From: Oscillospiraceae bacterium
GTDB taxonomy: Bacteria > Bacillota > Clostridia > Oscillospirales > Acutalibacteraceae
Direction: 5' to 3'
Assembly: GCA_902762875.1 (NCBI GenBank)
Contig: CACWPS010000002.1
Span: forward strand, 81,296 to 145,295
Length of the DNA stretch: 64,000 nt
The position numbers and the translations under genes were made by a program. The notes under the pieces are model-generated. The model was not told the DNA's origin, made no database searches, and saw only the letters and a list, made by a program, of their open reading frames with translations. Shown in pieces: positions 25,828 to 33,746 of this stretch. How positions within the stretch are numbered: the first letter of the stretch is position 1; each line of letters begins with the position of its first letter.

Positions 25828-27225
25828 ATGGAACAGTGGTTACCGAGAGGCTATAATATTGCCGATGACAATAGAATAAAAAGAGTATTTTCACAGGATG
25901 ATAGTTGGCAAATTTATCTTACTAACAGGGATAATTATGTCCTTGCGGTGACCGCTGATTTATACCGACTTTGGATAGAGGAATATAGTTTACCCGAGAA
26001 AATTTTTTCAAAGTTAGATTTAGGATATTTCATATTCTGCGGTACTAATACATATTTGGTATCATCCTTAAAAAGTGGACCGTATCCCGAAAATGGCGGA
26101 CAGGTTGAGGCTTTTTCTCTTGCTTTTAACACCGCAGCAAGATTATATCCTAATGCTGATTTGCAAAATGCGGTTTATATTGAGGAATATTCTTTACTGT
26201 TACCAACAGAGTTTAATCTGCCCGAAAGCAATAACGCTATTGCATACGGTAAATGGCTTACGGGTGGTATAAATATTCCCGTAACATCAATTAAAAGAAT
26301 CAGCCAAATTGCGTCTTGGCTGAATAAAGACTTTCTTTATAATTCCGTTAAACTTGCAGGATTTGATGTTGAACCTATAGAGTATGATGATAATTCAGCT
26401 CTTGTGACAGAAACAAAAACTGAAACTGTCGCTCCAATGGCACCACCAACTGATTCTGTATGTAACGGTCAGTTCTCGTTAATAGGAAGGCCTGATCTTG
26501 AGCAGTTCTTCAACGACAATATTATTGATATTGTTACAAACCGTGAAGCATATGCTCGTATGGGCATAAACTTCCCGGGAGCTACTATTCTTTACGGACC
26601 TCCCGGTTGCGGTAAGACATATGCAATTGACAGATTGGCAGAATTTTTAGGGTGGCAGAGATTTGATATCGATTCAAGTAATATTGCCAGCTCGTATATC
26701 CACGATACCCCTAAAAAGATATCCGAAGTGTTTAATTCTGCAATAAAAGCTGCACCATCTATTTTGGTTATAGATGAGATGGAAGCCTTTTTGATGGATA
26801 GAAATTCTTCGGGACCTGGTACACATCACATAGAGGAGGTTGCCGAGTTCTTGCGCAGAATACCTGAAGCTATTTCAAAAGGTGTATTGATTTTTGCTAT
26901 GACAAACATGCTTGATTCTATTGACCCTGCTATTCTTAGACGTGGTCGTTTTGACCATATTATTGAGGTCAAGATGGCAAGCAAGGAAGAGTTAACGGCA
27001 CTCTTCTCAGCAAAACTTAGCGAATTGCCTACAGAAGATGATGTTATTGCTGAAGACTTGGCGGTAAAACTTGATAAGCATCCGTTGTCCGACGTAGCCT
27101 TTGTGCTTAGAGAAGCAGGAAGACTTGCCGTTAAAAAGAAGTTAGATAAGATTAGCAAGGAATGTTTTGATGAAGCGGTTAACGCTTTGCCAAAAGAAAC
27201 GGAAGACAAGCATATAGGGTTTTAA
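25828..27225 (+). CDS. AAA+ ATPase (FtsH/Cdc48-type) of the Hsp70 module
   Basis: The 465-residue protein has a unique N-terminal domain (about 1-215) and one AAA+ domain: Walker A LYGPPGCGKTYA (255-266), Walker B ILVIDEMEAF (312-321), sensor-1 FAMTN (356-360) and arginine finger RRGRFD (371-376). This is the classical AAA clade with the FtsH/Cdc48-like second region of homology but no protease domain. It starts 4 bp after the Hsp70 stop. With Hsp70 it resembles a disaggregase pair, although it is not ClpB. The N-domain, which would set substrate choice, is not recognised. Confidence 0.9.
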   Translation: MEQWLPRGYNIADDNRIKRVFSQDDSWQIYLTNRDNYVLAVTADLYRLWIEEYSLPEKIFSKLDLGYFIFCGTNTYLVSSLKSGPYPENGGQVEAFSLAFNTAARLYPNADLQNAVYIEEYSLLLPTEFNLPESNNAIAYGKWLTGGINIPVTSIKRISQIASWLNKDFLYNSVKLAGFDVEPIEYDDNSALVTETKTETVAPMAPPTDSVCNGQFSLIGRPDLEQFFNDNIIDIVTNREAYARMGINFPGATILYGPPGCGKTYAIDRLAEFLGWQRFDIDSSNIASSYIHDTPKKISEVFNSAIKAAPSILVIDEMEAFLMDRNSSGPGTHHIEEVAEFLRRIPEAISKGVLIFAMTNMLDSIDPAILRRGRFDHIIEVKMASKEELTALFSAKLSELPTEDDVIAEDLAVKLDKHPLSDVAFVLREAGRLAVKKKLDKISKECFDEAVNALPKETEDKHIGF

Positions 27226-27243
27226 TTTTGGAGTGTGAAAATA

Positions 27244-28836
27244 ATGCGGCTTATAGATAATCCTTTTTATATTTTGGATGTATCTACAACTGATAATCGC
27301 CAAACTATTATTTCTAAGGCGGAAGAAAAGAGCTTTTTTGAGGATTCTTCTGTTTGCAGTGAGGCACAAAATATTTTATTAAATATCATTAAGCGAACAT
27401 CTGCAGAACTTTCGTGGTTTCCGGGTGCGGATAGCTCTAAAATTCGGGAAATTTCTAATGCAATAAAGAATAATCAGTCGATTAATCTTTCGGGTCTTGG
27501 TTCTATTGCAAGGTTGAATGCTTGTGTTTACAATTTTTCAATAGGAACACAGGTAGATGTTTATGAAACCGGATATTCTGTTTTAGAAATTGATGAATTA
27601 TTTGAGAGCTTAGATGCAGTTGAAGTTACCGATATTATAAATAATGACCGTCAAAAAGCTGGAATTAAAGAAATATCAGAAAACGAAGTTTTAGCAGAAC
27701 TTCAGAAGATTCGTGAATACATAAGCCATGTTATTACAGAAAAGGTTCAGAGTTTTCCTAATAAACAACGTATTGATTTTCATACATTAATTGCGGAAAA
27801 ATGCATTGCTGATAGTTCTTATAACGATGGTGTTATAATTGAAGATATTATCAACCAATATGAGATTTTTGTTCAATCAATGCTTGAATTAAAGGAAACT
27901 GGAATAAGAAAACTGATTAGTGACGTTAGATTGTTAATAAGCGGAGAACGGAGCATTTCAAATATTGGTCAAAACATATCTTATGATGAATGTTTACAGA
28001 AAGAAATAAGAATTAATGTTGATGCTATTCTTCACACATTAAAAGACTGGGATGTTTATGCTCAACCTATACAGTTGCGTGATACCGCCAGAGGATACAT
28101 TAATACTAATAGTCAAAAACTGGCAAACGAAATAAGAGACTTAGGAATACTTATTTATAATGAAAAAGGGTATACAGAAATATCATTGAAAATTTCAAAA
28201 ATACTCAAATCAGTATTTGCAGAATTACCTGAGTTTGTTGACAAGGTTAGTAATGATGAACGTATTCTTAATGAGAATAAGGCTAAGGAAGCGTTAGATA
28301 AATTAAGAGAACAAAATAGACAAGTTGCGGTTGCTCAGCAACAGAAAAGAAATTTTGGCTCAAATTTAATTGGTTGCTTATCACCGTTTGCGGGATTTGC
28401 TATTTTTATAGTGATAATTTTGATTATAGCAGGACTTTCTGAATGTTCTTCGGATTCTAACGATAGTAGCTCAAAATCGACCAAACCATCTTCCTCGTAT
28501 TCGGGTGGTACAAATAATTACTACGATTATGACGACTATGACTACACCCCATCACAAAATTATGATTCGGGCAATTCAGTAAAGGCAAATCAACTCAAAT
28601 CCGAATTAGAAGATTTAAAAGATGAAATTGAGGATATGGAGTGGGATTTAGATCAACTTAAAGACGATATAGATTATTATGAGCGTCAATATTACAACAC
28701 TGGTTATGATTTTTATATTAATTATTACGATGATGCAGTTGATGATTATAATGATTTATACGATGAATACGAAGCCGCGATTGATGAGTATAATGATAAA
28801 GTGAATGAGTATAATCGGTTAATAGGTGCTTATTAA
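27244..28836 (+). CDS. J-like membrane protein of the Hsp70 module
   Basis: The 530-residue protein begins LIDNPFYILDVSTTDNRQTI and continues SEAQNILLNIIKRTSAELSW. This resembles the start and end of a J-domain (yYxiLgv ... A...L....kR..Y) but the HPD signature is absent. A long helical region follows, then a transmembrane helix (about 377-403), a Ser-rich and Tyr/Asp-rich linker and a C-terminal acidic coiled coil with many Y-D-D/Y-N-D repeats. ATG 27244 has GGAG ten bases upstream. It is the last gene of the block and is followed by a terminator. The J-like reading is tentative; a membrane-anchored partner for Hsp70 is the natural inference. Confidence 0.65.
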   Translation: MRLIDNPFYILDVSTTDNRQTIISKAEEKSFFEDSSVCSEAQNILLNIIKRTSAELSWFPGADSSKIREISNAIKNNQSINLSGLGSIARLNACVYNFSIGTQVDVYETGYSVLEIDELFESLDAVEVTDIINNDRQKAGIKEISENEVLAELQKIREYISHVITEKVQSFPNKQRIDFHTLIAEKCIADSSYNDGVIIEDIINQYEIFVQSMLELKETGIRKLISDVRLLISGERSISNIGQNISYDECLQKEIRINVDAILHTLKDWDVYAQPIQLRDTARGYINTNSQKLANEIRDLGILIYNEKGYTEISLKISKILKSVFAELPEFVDKVSNDERILNENKAKEALDKLREQNRQVAVAQQQKRNFGSNLIGCLSPFAGFAIFIVIILIIAGLSECSSDSNDSSSKSTKPSSSYSGGTNNYYDYDDYDYTPSQNYDSGNSVKANQLKSELEDLKDEIEDMEWDLDQLKDDIDYYERQYYNTGYDFYINYYDDAVDDYNDLYDEYEAAIDEYNDKVNEYNRLIGAY

Positions 28837-28850
28837 TCTTTTCTTGAAAC
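28833..28850 (+). repeat. TTCTTGAAAC motif, copy 1
   Basis: TTAATCTTTTCTTGAAAC begins in the stop region of the J-like gene. It is the least complete of five same-orientation copies in 28.8-31.8 kb. TTGAAA is followed after 18 bp by TAATAA. Confidence 0.65.
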
Positions 28851-28872
28851 TAAATAATAACCTTATGTAATA

Positions 28873-28918
28873 AAAATATGACCTTTAAAGTTTTATGGCT
28901 TTAGAGGTCATATTTTTT
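28873..28918 (+). terminator. Terminator after the Hsp70/AAA operon
   Basis: AAATATGACCT and AGGTCATATTT flank an inner AAAG/CTTT stem and a short loop, with T6 at the end. Confidence 0.8.
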
Positions 28919-28938
28919 ATGAAAAGAGGATAAAATCA

Positions 28939-29172
28939 ATGAAAAAGTACATTGATACAGCAGTTTGGGAAAATGATTACAGAGAAAGGCTTAAGAAACT
29001 TATGGAGCAAAAGAATATTACTGCTCGAGAATTAAGTTTAACGCTCGGGTATAACGAGGGGTATATCAGCCGAATTCTCAAAAGAAAAATTGACCCGTCA
29101 TTTAAATCTATGATGGATATTATGTTGTATTTTGACATAAGTCCAGCTGAATTCTTTACGCTTGATTTATAA
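28939..29172 (+). CDS. Small XRE-type HTH protein
   Basis: The 77-residue protein is little more than an HTH: YRERLKKLMEQKNITARELS, LTLGYNEGYISRILKRKIDP and MMDIMLYFDISPAEFF. AAGAGG precedes the ATG. It lies between two copies of the TTCTTGAAAC motif and upstream of the non-coding stretch, so it is a candidate regulator of either. Confidence 0.85.
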   Translation: MKKYIDTAVWENDYRERLKKLMEQKNITARELSLTLGYNEGYISRILKRKIDPSFKSMMDIMLYFDISPAEFFTLDL

Positions 29173-29186
29173 AGTCATACTAAATA

Positions 29187-29212
29187 TTAATGTTTTCTTG
29201 AAACTTGAAAAA
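29187..29212 (+). repeat. TTCTTGAAAC motif, copy 2 (full)
   Basis: TTAATGTTTTCTTGAAACTT continues GAAAAA. The core TTTTC(N9)GAAAA has dyad symmetry. TTGAAA (29198-29203) lies 17 bp before TAGAAT (29221-29226), so it could be the promoter of the non-coding transcript. Confidence 0.8.
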
Positions 29213-29864
29213 CTCTTTCTTAGAATTTAAGTGTCATCTTAAAATCTTGAGAAGGAGTTTTTAAATTTATTTAGGTGTACGAAGGAATGTTACACCATTA
29301 GCACGGGAAGTAAGGGTATCTTCGACAAAGGTTTGTCGAGAGATGATGAAGTGTACCTGAAAAGGTCCGACTTGCACAGCTGCCGAAATGTTGCAGGTTG
29401 AGTAGCAGATTTAAGTTTTAAGTTGTTAACGAAAATCTGCGGCAGCACACCTGAGCGATGACAGGTAGGTTCATCGTTGCTACCGTGAAAGACACGGCTG
29501 AAAAATATTTGCTTGGATATATTTTCAGTATTTTAATCAAGCGCCGAAGTTATGGGATTTAATCGGTAATGAAAATCCTTGCCGTACCACTATTCAGCGG
29601 TGGACCGATCCATTGTATCGGTATATGGTATTGCGTTCTCTTAAGTTAGAGGCTTAGGCACACCTAAGTATACGCTGGGCTTGTCCCATTATGCTGACCT
29701 TCAGCCAAAATTAAATATGATTTACGTTTCGAGATAATGATGATTATAATTTCGAGAGTCATTTCGAAATCTGTTCTCTTTTCGAGAGGTATGATTATCT
29801 TTTCGATATGATAGATGACAGAGATGATGCTCATTTTGAAATGATGATGACTTTCATTTTGAGA

Positions 29865-29936
29865 GGCGCCGGTTTCTATCTTTCCTAGCAAGGAAGATAG
29901 AAACGCGACCGAGGGCCTGCCCGAGGGAGCGGCGCC
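29865..29936. repeat. GC-rich nested hairpin
   Basis: An outer GGCGCC/GGCGCC pair encloses a 14-bp stem (GTTTCTATCTT(T)CCT with AGGAAGATAGAAAC, loop AGCA) and a small GGGC/GCCC hairpin. It stands out sharply in AT-rich surroundings. Confidence 0.8.
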
Positions 29937-30022
29937 AAGGCATAGTACGCATAGTTAGAAAAAGAAAATTGGAGAAACGTATGGTTTTTATATAAAAAAG
30001 TCCCTGGGCGTACTATGCCTTG
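29936..30022. repeat. 15-bp perfect inverted repeat with 57-base loop
   Basis: CAAGGCATAGTACGC (29936-29950) and its exact complement GCGTACTATGCCTTG (30008-30022) enclose an A-rich loop of 57 bases containing GGAG and an in-frame GTATGG. It directly abuts the GC-rich hairpin. Confidence 0.85.
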
Positions 30023-30361
30023 CTATCATTTTTAGATGATAGATGACAATATTTCGAGATGATATTTTGATATGATTTATGATACACATTTTGAAATGAT
30101 AGATTAACTATCTTTTCGAAATTCGTTTTGAAATTAACTGTCGGTGCTTAGTATGAAAATATGATTTACTTTTTGATATGCTCCTAACAGATTCTTATAA
30201 GAGTAAGCAAGGATATAAAATATTAATGAGACCAATCTTTAACAAATCTGCAAAAGAATCTATCCTGTCTTTTTGAAATGATATATGACTGTCATTTCGA
30301 AATGAGTGTATGATCATCATTTTCAAATGAGTACAGGAAATATGATTATCATTTATAGAGC

Positions 30362-30407
30362 GGCTCCCATAGACTGCGAATCAGTCTGTGGGAGCCAAAA
30401 TTTTTTG
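30362..30407 (+). terminator. Strong rho-independent terminator
   Basis: GGCTCCCATAGACTG (30362-30376) and CAGTCTGTGGGAGCC (30382-30396) form a 15-bp stem with one wobble pair and a 5-base loop, followed by AAAATTTTTTG. No coding gene ends before it, which implies a non-coding transcript. Confidence 0.88.
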
Positions 30408-30504
30408 TGATTAAAATTTTCGTTAATAAATTTATTTGTACAGCAACCGCCTTAATCAAAATTTTTCGTACACAAACCTATGATTTTATAAATCATACAA
30501 AAAG

Positions 30505-30530
30505 TTAATGTTTTCTTGAAACTCGAAAAA
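30505..30530 (+). repeat. TTCTTGAAAC motif, copy 3
   Basis: TTAATGTTTTCTTGAAACTC then GAAAAA; one base differs from copy 2. TTGAAA (30516-30521) is followed after 17-18 bp by TTATATA. Confidence 0.8.
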
Positions 30531-30627
30531 ATTATTCCTTATATATTTAACATCCAAATATTTTGGTACACAGTTTCAACCTGAACCACTGAGATTGTGA
30601 ACGAAAATTTAGATAAATTCATATGAG

Positions 30628-30644
30628 TTAATGTTTTCTTGAAA
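30628..30644 (+). repeat. TTCTTGAAA motif, copy 4 (short)
   Basis: TTAATGTTTTCTTGAAA is identical to copy 2 over 17 bases, then diverges. It lies 112 bp before the tyrosine recombinase start and has no clear -10 at the expected distance. Confidence 0.75.
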
Positions 30645-30755
30645 TGGCATAAAAACATTATCCACATTTAAGTATCGGAAATTTGTGAAGGGCATCGAGT
30701 AGCACATAGATGTTTTTTTATAAATTCACGAAATATTACGAAAGGAGTAATACTT

Positions 30756-31733
30756 ATGAGTTTAACCCCTGAAGAACACGAACGAAAAGCCGAGAACCAA
30801 AAGCAGAATTTGCTTAATCAAACTCTTCCTGTGATTGATAGGTCAAATCAAGGAAGTTTTAAAACACGTAGACGCTATAAAGCAGTAATGAATAGATTCT
30901 GTGGGTATTTAGGAGAGAATACCACATTGCAGAATTTTAGAAATGTTGAAGTCCGACACGTGCGAAGTTATGTTGAGCATCTTCAAACCAGCGGTTGTAA
31001 GCCAGGATATATACTCACCGAACTATCCGGCATAAAGTGGGTACATCAGCGAATGAACCCTAAACGAAATTTGCCTAAGAGTAATAAATGCTTTTTTGTT
31101 GCTAAGCGCCAATTATATGTAAAGGATAAATCTATTCTTCCGCATGAGTTTGATGACCTTATAAAAGTTGCACTAGATATGGGCCGTATGGATGTGGTTA
31201 TCGAAGCGTATATGGATAGATACTTCGGACTTCGCCACGAGGAGTTTGTAACCCTTCGTGTGCATCAAATTGAGTATGCGCTTAAATATAAACAATTAAA
31301 TCTTACAAACACCAAGGGCGGCAGGCCAAGAGATATACCCGTTGAAACTAAAATGCAGGAGAACATTTTAAGACGAGTATTAGCATACACTCAGAAAAAC
31401 GGTAAGTGTTCTATGGACTATGTTATATGCGATAACCATACAAACAGTGTTAAAAAGAAAAGCAAATCCTTGGATAACTGGATGAACAACAATAAAAAGA
31501 AATTTATGGACTCCGAGCGCACCAAGTACAAAAGCCCAGGCAAACGGCCGAGAGAACAATCGATACATTGGCATAGTCTCAGGCATTTGTTTTATCAAGA
31601 AACTAAAGAACGATACAAAGCCGAAGGCAGAATGACCGATGCACAAATTGAACGAGAACTTTCCGAATCTATGGGACATTCTCGCAACGATGTTAATAAC
31701 ACTTATTCGAATGAAATTAAAAGAATACGGTAA
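30756..31733 (+). CDS. Tyrosine recombinase/integrase
   Basis: The 325-residue protein has an N-terminal SAM-like core-binding domain (about 30-105) and a catalytic domain with the usual residues: R160 in DRYFGLRHEEFVTLRV, K187 in TNTKGGRPRDIPV, H273/R276 in WHSLRHLFYQE, H308 in SMGHSRNDV and Y317 in NNTYSNE. All six catalytic positions are present, so it should be active. AAAGGAG precedes the ATG. It lies between copies 4 and 5 of the TTCTTGAAAC motif. A second recombinase within a serine-recombinase element may act on internal sites or be left from an older insertion. Confidence 0.9.
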   Translation: MSLTPEEHERKAENQKQNLLNQTLPVIDRSNQGSFKTRRRYKAVMNRFCGYLGENTTLQNFRNVEVRHVRSYVEHLQTSGCKPGYILTELSGIKWVHQRMNPKRNLPKSNKCFFVAKRQLYVKDKSILPHEFDDLIKVALDMGRMDVVIEAYMDRYFGLRHEEFVTLRVHQIEYALKYKQLNLTNTKGGRPRDIPVETKMQENILRRVLAYTQKNGKCSMDYVICDNHTNSVKKKSKSLDNWMNNNKKKFMDSERTKYKSPGKRPREQSIHWHSLRHLFYQETKERYKAEGRMTDAQIERELSESMGHSRNDVNNTYSNEIKRIR

Positions 31734-31734
31734 A

Positions 31735-31760
31735 TTATTGTTTTCTTGAAACTTGAAAAT
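31735..31760 (+). repeat. TTCTTGAAAC motif, copy 5
   Basis: TTATTGTTTTCTTGAAACTT then GAAAAT directly follows the integrase stop codon. TTGAAA (31746-31751) lies 17-18 bp before TTAATAC. Confidence 0.8.
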
Positions 31761-31774
31761 AATATTACTTAATA

Positions 31775-31826
31775 CTTTCCCGACAATCGAGCAAAGCTCA
31801 AATTCTGGTTGTCGGAAAGGATTTTA
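31775..31826 (+). terminator. Hairpin after the integrase gene
   Basis: CTTTCCCGACAA (31775-31786) pairs with TTGTCGGAAAG (31809-31819) apart from one bulged C, followed by GATTTTAG. The T tract is short, so it could be a terminator or a leader structure for the recombinase operon. Confidence 0.5.
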
Positions 31827-31893
31827 GTAATGCTGAAAACATTAAATTATTTAAATCAGCATAAACATTATGTAGGCAAGGAGGGCGTGTTAT

Positions 31894-32103
31894 ATGAAGA
31901 AAAATAAAACCGAATATATTGTAGTTAATACGTTCTCCGAAATTAGTGAGGCAGAACGCAAGGAAAAAATAAATAATGCAATTAGAACTCTTTGCGTTAT
32001 GGATATTGAAAAATTATACGAATTGGATTATAATAATAGTGTTGCATTTCACGGCAGCACTCAGGACCTAAGTGGGAAGGAGTGCTTTGAAAATGCTAAC
32101 TGA
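31894..32103 (+). CDS. Small protein preceding the serine recombinase
   Basis: The 69-residue protein (MKKNKTEYIVVNTFSEISEA...) has AAGGAGGG before its ATG and overlaps the recombinase start by 11 bp, so the two are coupled. Short proteins often precede large serine recombinases in Clostridia, and some act as recombination directionality factors. No domain can be recognised here, so that role is a hypothesis. Confidence 0.75.
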   Translation: MKKNKTEYIVVNTFSEISEAERKEKINNAIRTLCVMDIEKLYELDYNNSVAFHGSTQDLSGKECFENAN

Positions 32104-33679
32104 AATTGCGGATATTTATGTTCGCCTTTCTTCAGAAGATAGGGATAAGAAAAACAAGACTGACGAGAGCGAAAGTATCCAAAATCAAAAGACGATGCTT
32201 ATAAACTACTGTATCGAGAAAGGATGGCAAATCAACGGCATTTACTGTGATGAGGATTACAGTGGTGCCGACGCTTCAAGACCTGCTTGGAATCAGGTGC
32301 TAAAAGACTGCGAAGAAGGCAGATGCACGATAGTTGTCTGCAAAACACAATCCCGTTTTTCACGTGATATGGAAATGATTGAACACTTCATTCACGGAAA
32401 GTTTCCTGAATGGGGCGTGCGATTTGTTGCGGTTGTTGATAACATTGACACAAACGTTAAAGGCAATAAAAAAACACGGCAAATCAACGGGCTTGTAAAT
32501 GAATGGCAGTTGGAAGAGTTATCCGACAACGTTAAAGCCACTTTAAGTGTTAAACGTAAAAACGGCGAATTTGTCGGCTCTTTTGCACCTTACGGCTATT
32601 TAATTGACCCCGATAACAAGAATCATTTAATTATTGATGAAGTTGCAGCGCCTACAGTTCAACGGATATTTGATTTATATATCGGTGGACTTGGGTACAT
32701 AAGCATTGCGAAAATATTAAATGATGAGATGATTCCACCACCTTGTGTTCACAAAAAGGAGCTTGGCACTAAGTATTATAACGGTAATTATGAGAAGAAC
32801 AATGCGCCACGGACAACCTGGTCCGATTCGGCTGTTTATGCAATTCTTCGCCGCTTTGAATACACAGGTACTCTGGTCCAGGGAAGACAAGAAGTTGTAA
32901 ACTACAAAACGGGCAAACGCCGTAAAAAGTCGCAAAGTGAGTGGGATATTGTAGAGGATACCCACGAGCCGATTATTTCTAAAGAAACCTTTTATAAGGC
33001 ACAGGAGATTAGGTTATCACGTGGCAGAGGTCAAAAAATCCCAAGCGGTAGTTGTTATTCGCTTGCTAAAAAGGTGTTTTGTGCCGAGTGCGGTAACACG
33101 ATGTGGAAGATGAGCTATAAGTTGCGTGACGGAAGATATAACTATCTTTCTTGCAGAACTCGAAAAACCACTAACGGAGTTTGCCAAAACGCACACAGTA
33201 TTCGCCTTGACGAGTTGGAACAAATCGTAGTAGATGAAATCAATAAGTTACTTGATAAATATTACGATGAAAAGCAGATCGGCAAGTTGGATGCACCCAA
33301 AAGGAAAAAGAACGGTGCTAAAACCTTGCAGTCGCAAATTGCAGAGCTTGAAGAAAAGGTGAAGCGGAACGATAACCGAATGGCTCAGATGTACACCGAT
33401 AAATTAGATGGTATCATCAGCGTAGCGGAGTTTACAAAATATCGAGAAAGCTATCAAAAGGAATCTGCAGAAACAGAAAAACGCATCGAAATTTTGAAAT
33501 CAAAGCTTGCTACACTTATGGGCGGCGAAACAAAAATGGATACTACTCAGGTACTTGAAAAGTACAGAAAAATTGACACTCTTACTTTCGAGATTGCCGA
33601 TGAATTTATAAGCAAAATCTTCATCGGAAAGCTCAAAAAGGATGGCAAGAGAGAAATCAAGATTGAGTGGAAAATTTAG
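32093..33679 (+). CDS. Large serine recombinase
   Basis: The 528-residue protein has the resolvase catalytic domain (IYVRLSSEDRD, catalytic serine S13; QSRFSRDMEMIEHF; ELSDNVKATLSVKRKNGEFV), a recombinase domain (about 165-275), a zinc ribbon (FCAECGNTMWKMSYK and CRTRKTTNGVCQNAH, about 335-375) and a coiled coil (about 400-470). This is the organisation of integrases such as TndX and of SpoIVCA, which excises skin from sigK. It is the last gene before attR, 71 bp from the core, as expected for the integrase of this element. AAGGAGTG before ATG 32093 sets the start. Confidence 0.96.
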   Translation: MLTEIADIYVRLSSEDRDKKNKTDESESIQNQKTMLINYCIEKGWQINGIYCDEDYSGADASRPAWNQVLKDCEEGRCTIVVCKTQSRFSRDMEMIEHFIHGKFPEWGVRFVAVVDNIDTNVKGNKKTRQINGLVNEWQLEELSDNVKATLSVKRKNGEFVGSFAPYGYLIDPDNKNHLIIDEVAAPTVQRIFDLYIGGLGYISIAKILNDEMIPPPCVHKKELGTKYYNGNYEKNNAPRTTWSDSAVYAILRRFEYTGTLVQGRQEVVNYKTGKRRKKSQSEWDIVEDTHEPIISKETFYKAQEIRLSRGRGQKIPSGSCYSLAKKVFCAECGNTMWKMSYKLRDGRYNYLSCRTRKTTNGVCQNAHSIRLDELEQIVVDEINKLLDKYYDEKQIGKLDAPKRKKNGAKTLQSQIAELEEKVKRNDNRMAQMYTDKLDGIISVAEFTKYRESYQKESAETEKRIEILKSKLATLMGGETKMDTTQVLEKYRKIDTLTFEIADEFISKIFIGKLKKDGKREIKIEWKI

Positions 33680-33746
33680 TGAAAATAACCACTCAAAAAA
33701 CGACAAAATATACAAGAACAACAAAAAAGTGTAGTATTGGCTAACT

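Larger units (their letters stand above)
29705..30360. repeat. Array of degenerate TTTCGA/TTTTGA palindromes
   Basis: About fifteen short units of the form ATTTCGAAATGA, TTTTCGAGAGG, TTTTGATATGAT or CATTTTGAAATGATGATGA recur at irregular spacing on both sides of the two large hairpins. Many centre on TTTCGAAA or TTTTGAAA and are joined by ATGATAGATGA-like linkers. Spacing is too irregular for a CRISPR array. They could be protein-binding sites or RNA stem elements. Confidence 0.65.
29228..30407 (+). ncRNA. Candidate large structured non-coding RNA
   Basis: From 29173 to 30755 no open frame with a plausible start and ribosome-binding site is seen. The plus strand instead shows a promoter-like motif at 29198-29226, many short helices in the first 450 bases (for example GGTGTA/TACACC, GCAGATTT/AAATCTGC, CCGTG/CACGG, TGAAAAATAT/ATATATTTTCA, CTTAGG/CCTAAG), two strong hairpins at 29865-30022, an array of short palindromes, and a strong terminator at 30362-30407. 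This would give a transcript of about 1.18 kb. It matches no RNA I recognise (not tmRNA, RNase P or a group II intron). Large structured RNAs such as GOLLD and ROOL occur in phages and mobile elements, but membership is not claimed. Confidence 0.4.

Noticed and set aside
29228-29700. Group II intron or retron remnant
   Set aside because: No domain V-like hairpin, no GTGYG start and no reverse transcriptase gene were seen; the helices do not match these folds.
29705-30360. Possible CRISPR array
   Set aside because: The repeated units are short, degenerate and unevenly spaced, and no cas gene is in the window.
31840-31893. Mother-cell sigma factor promoter before the serine recombinase operon
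   Set aside because: CATAAACATTA loosely resembles a sigma-E/K -10, but no convincing -35 at the right distance was found, so sporulation control of excision is not shown by the sequence.
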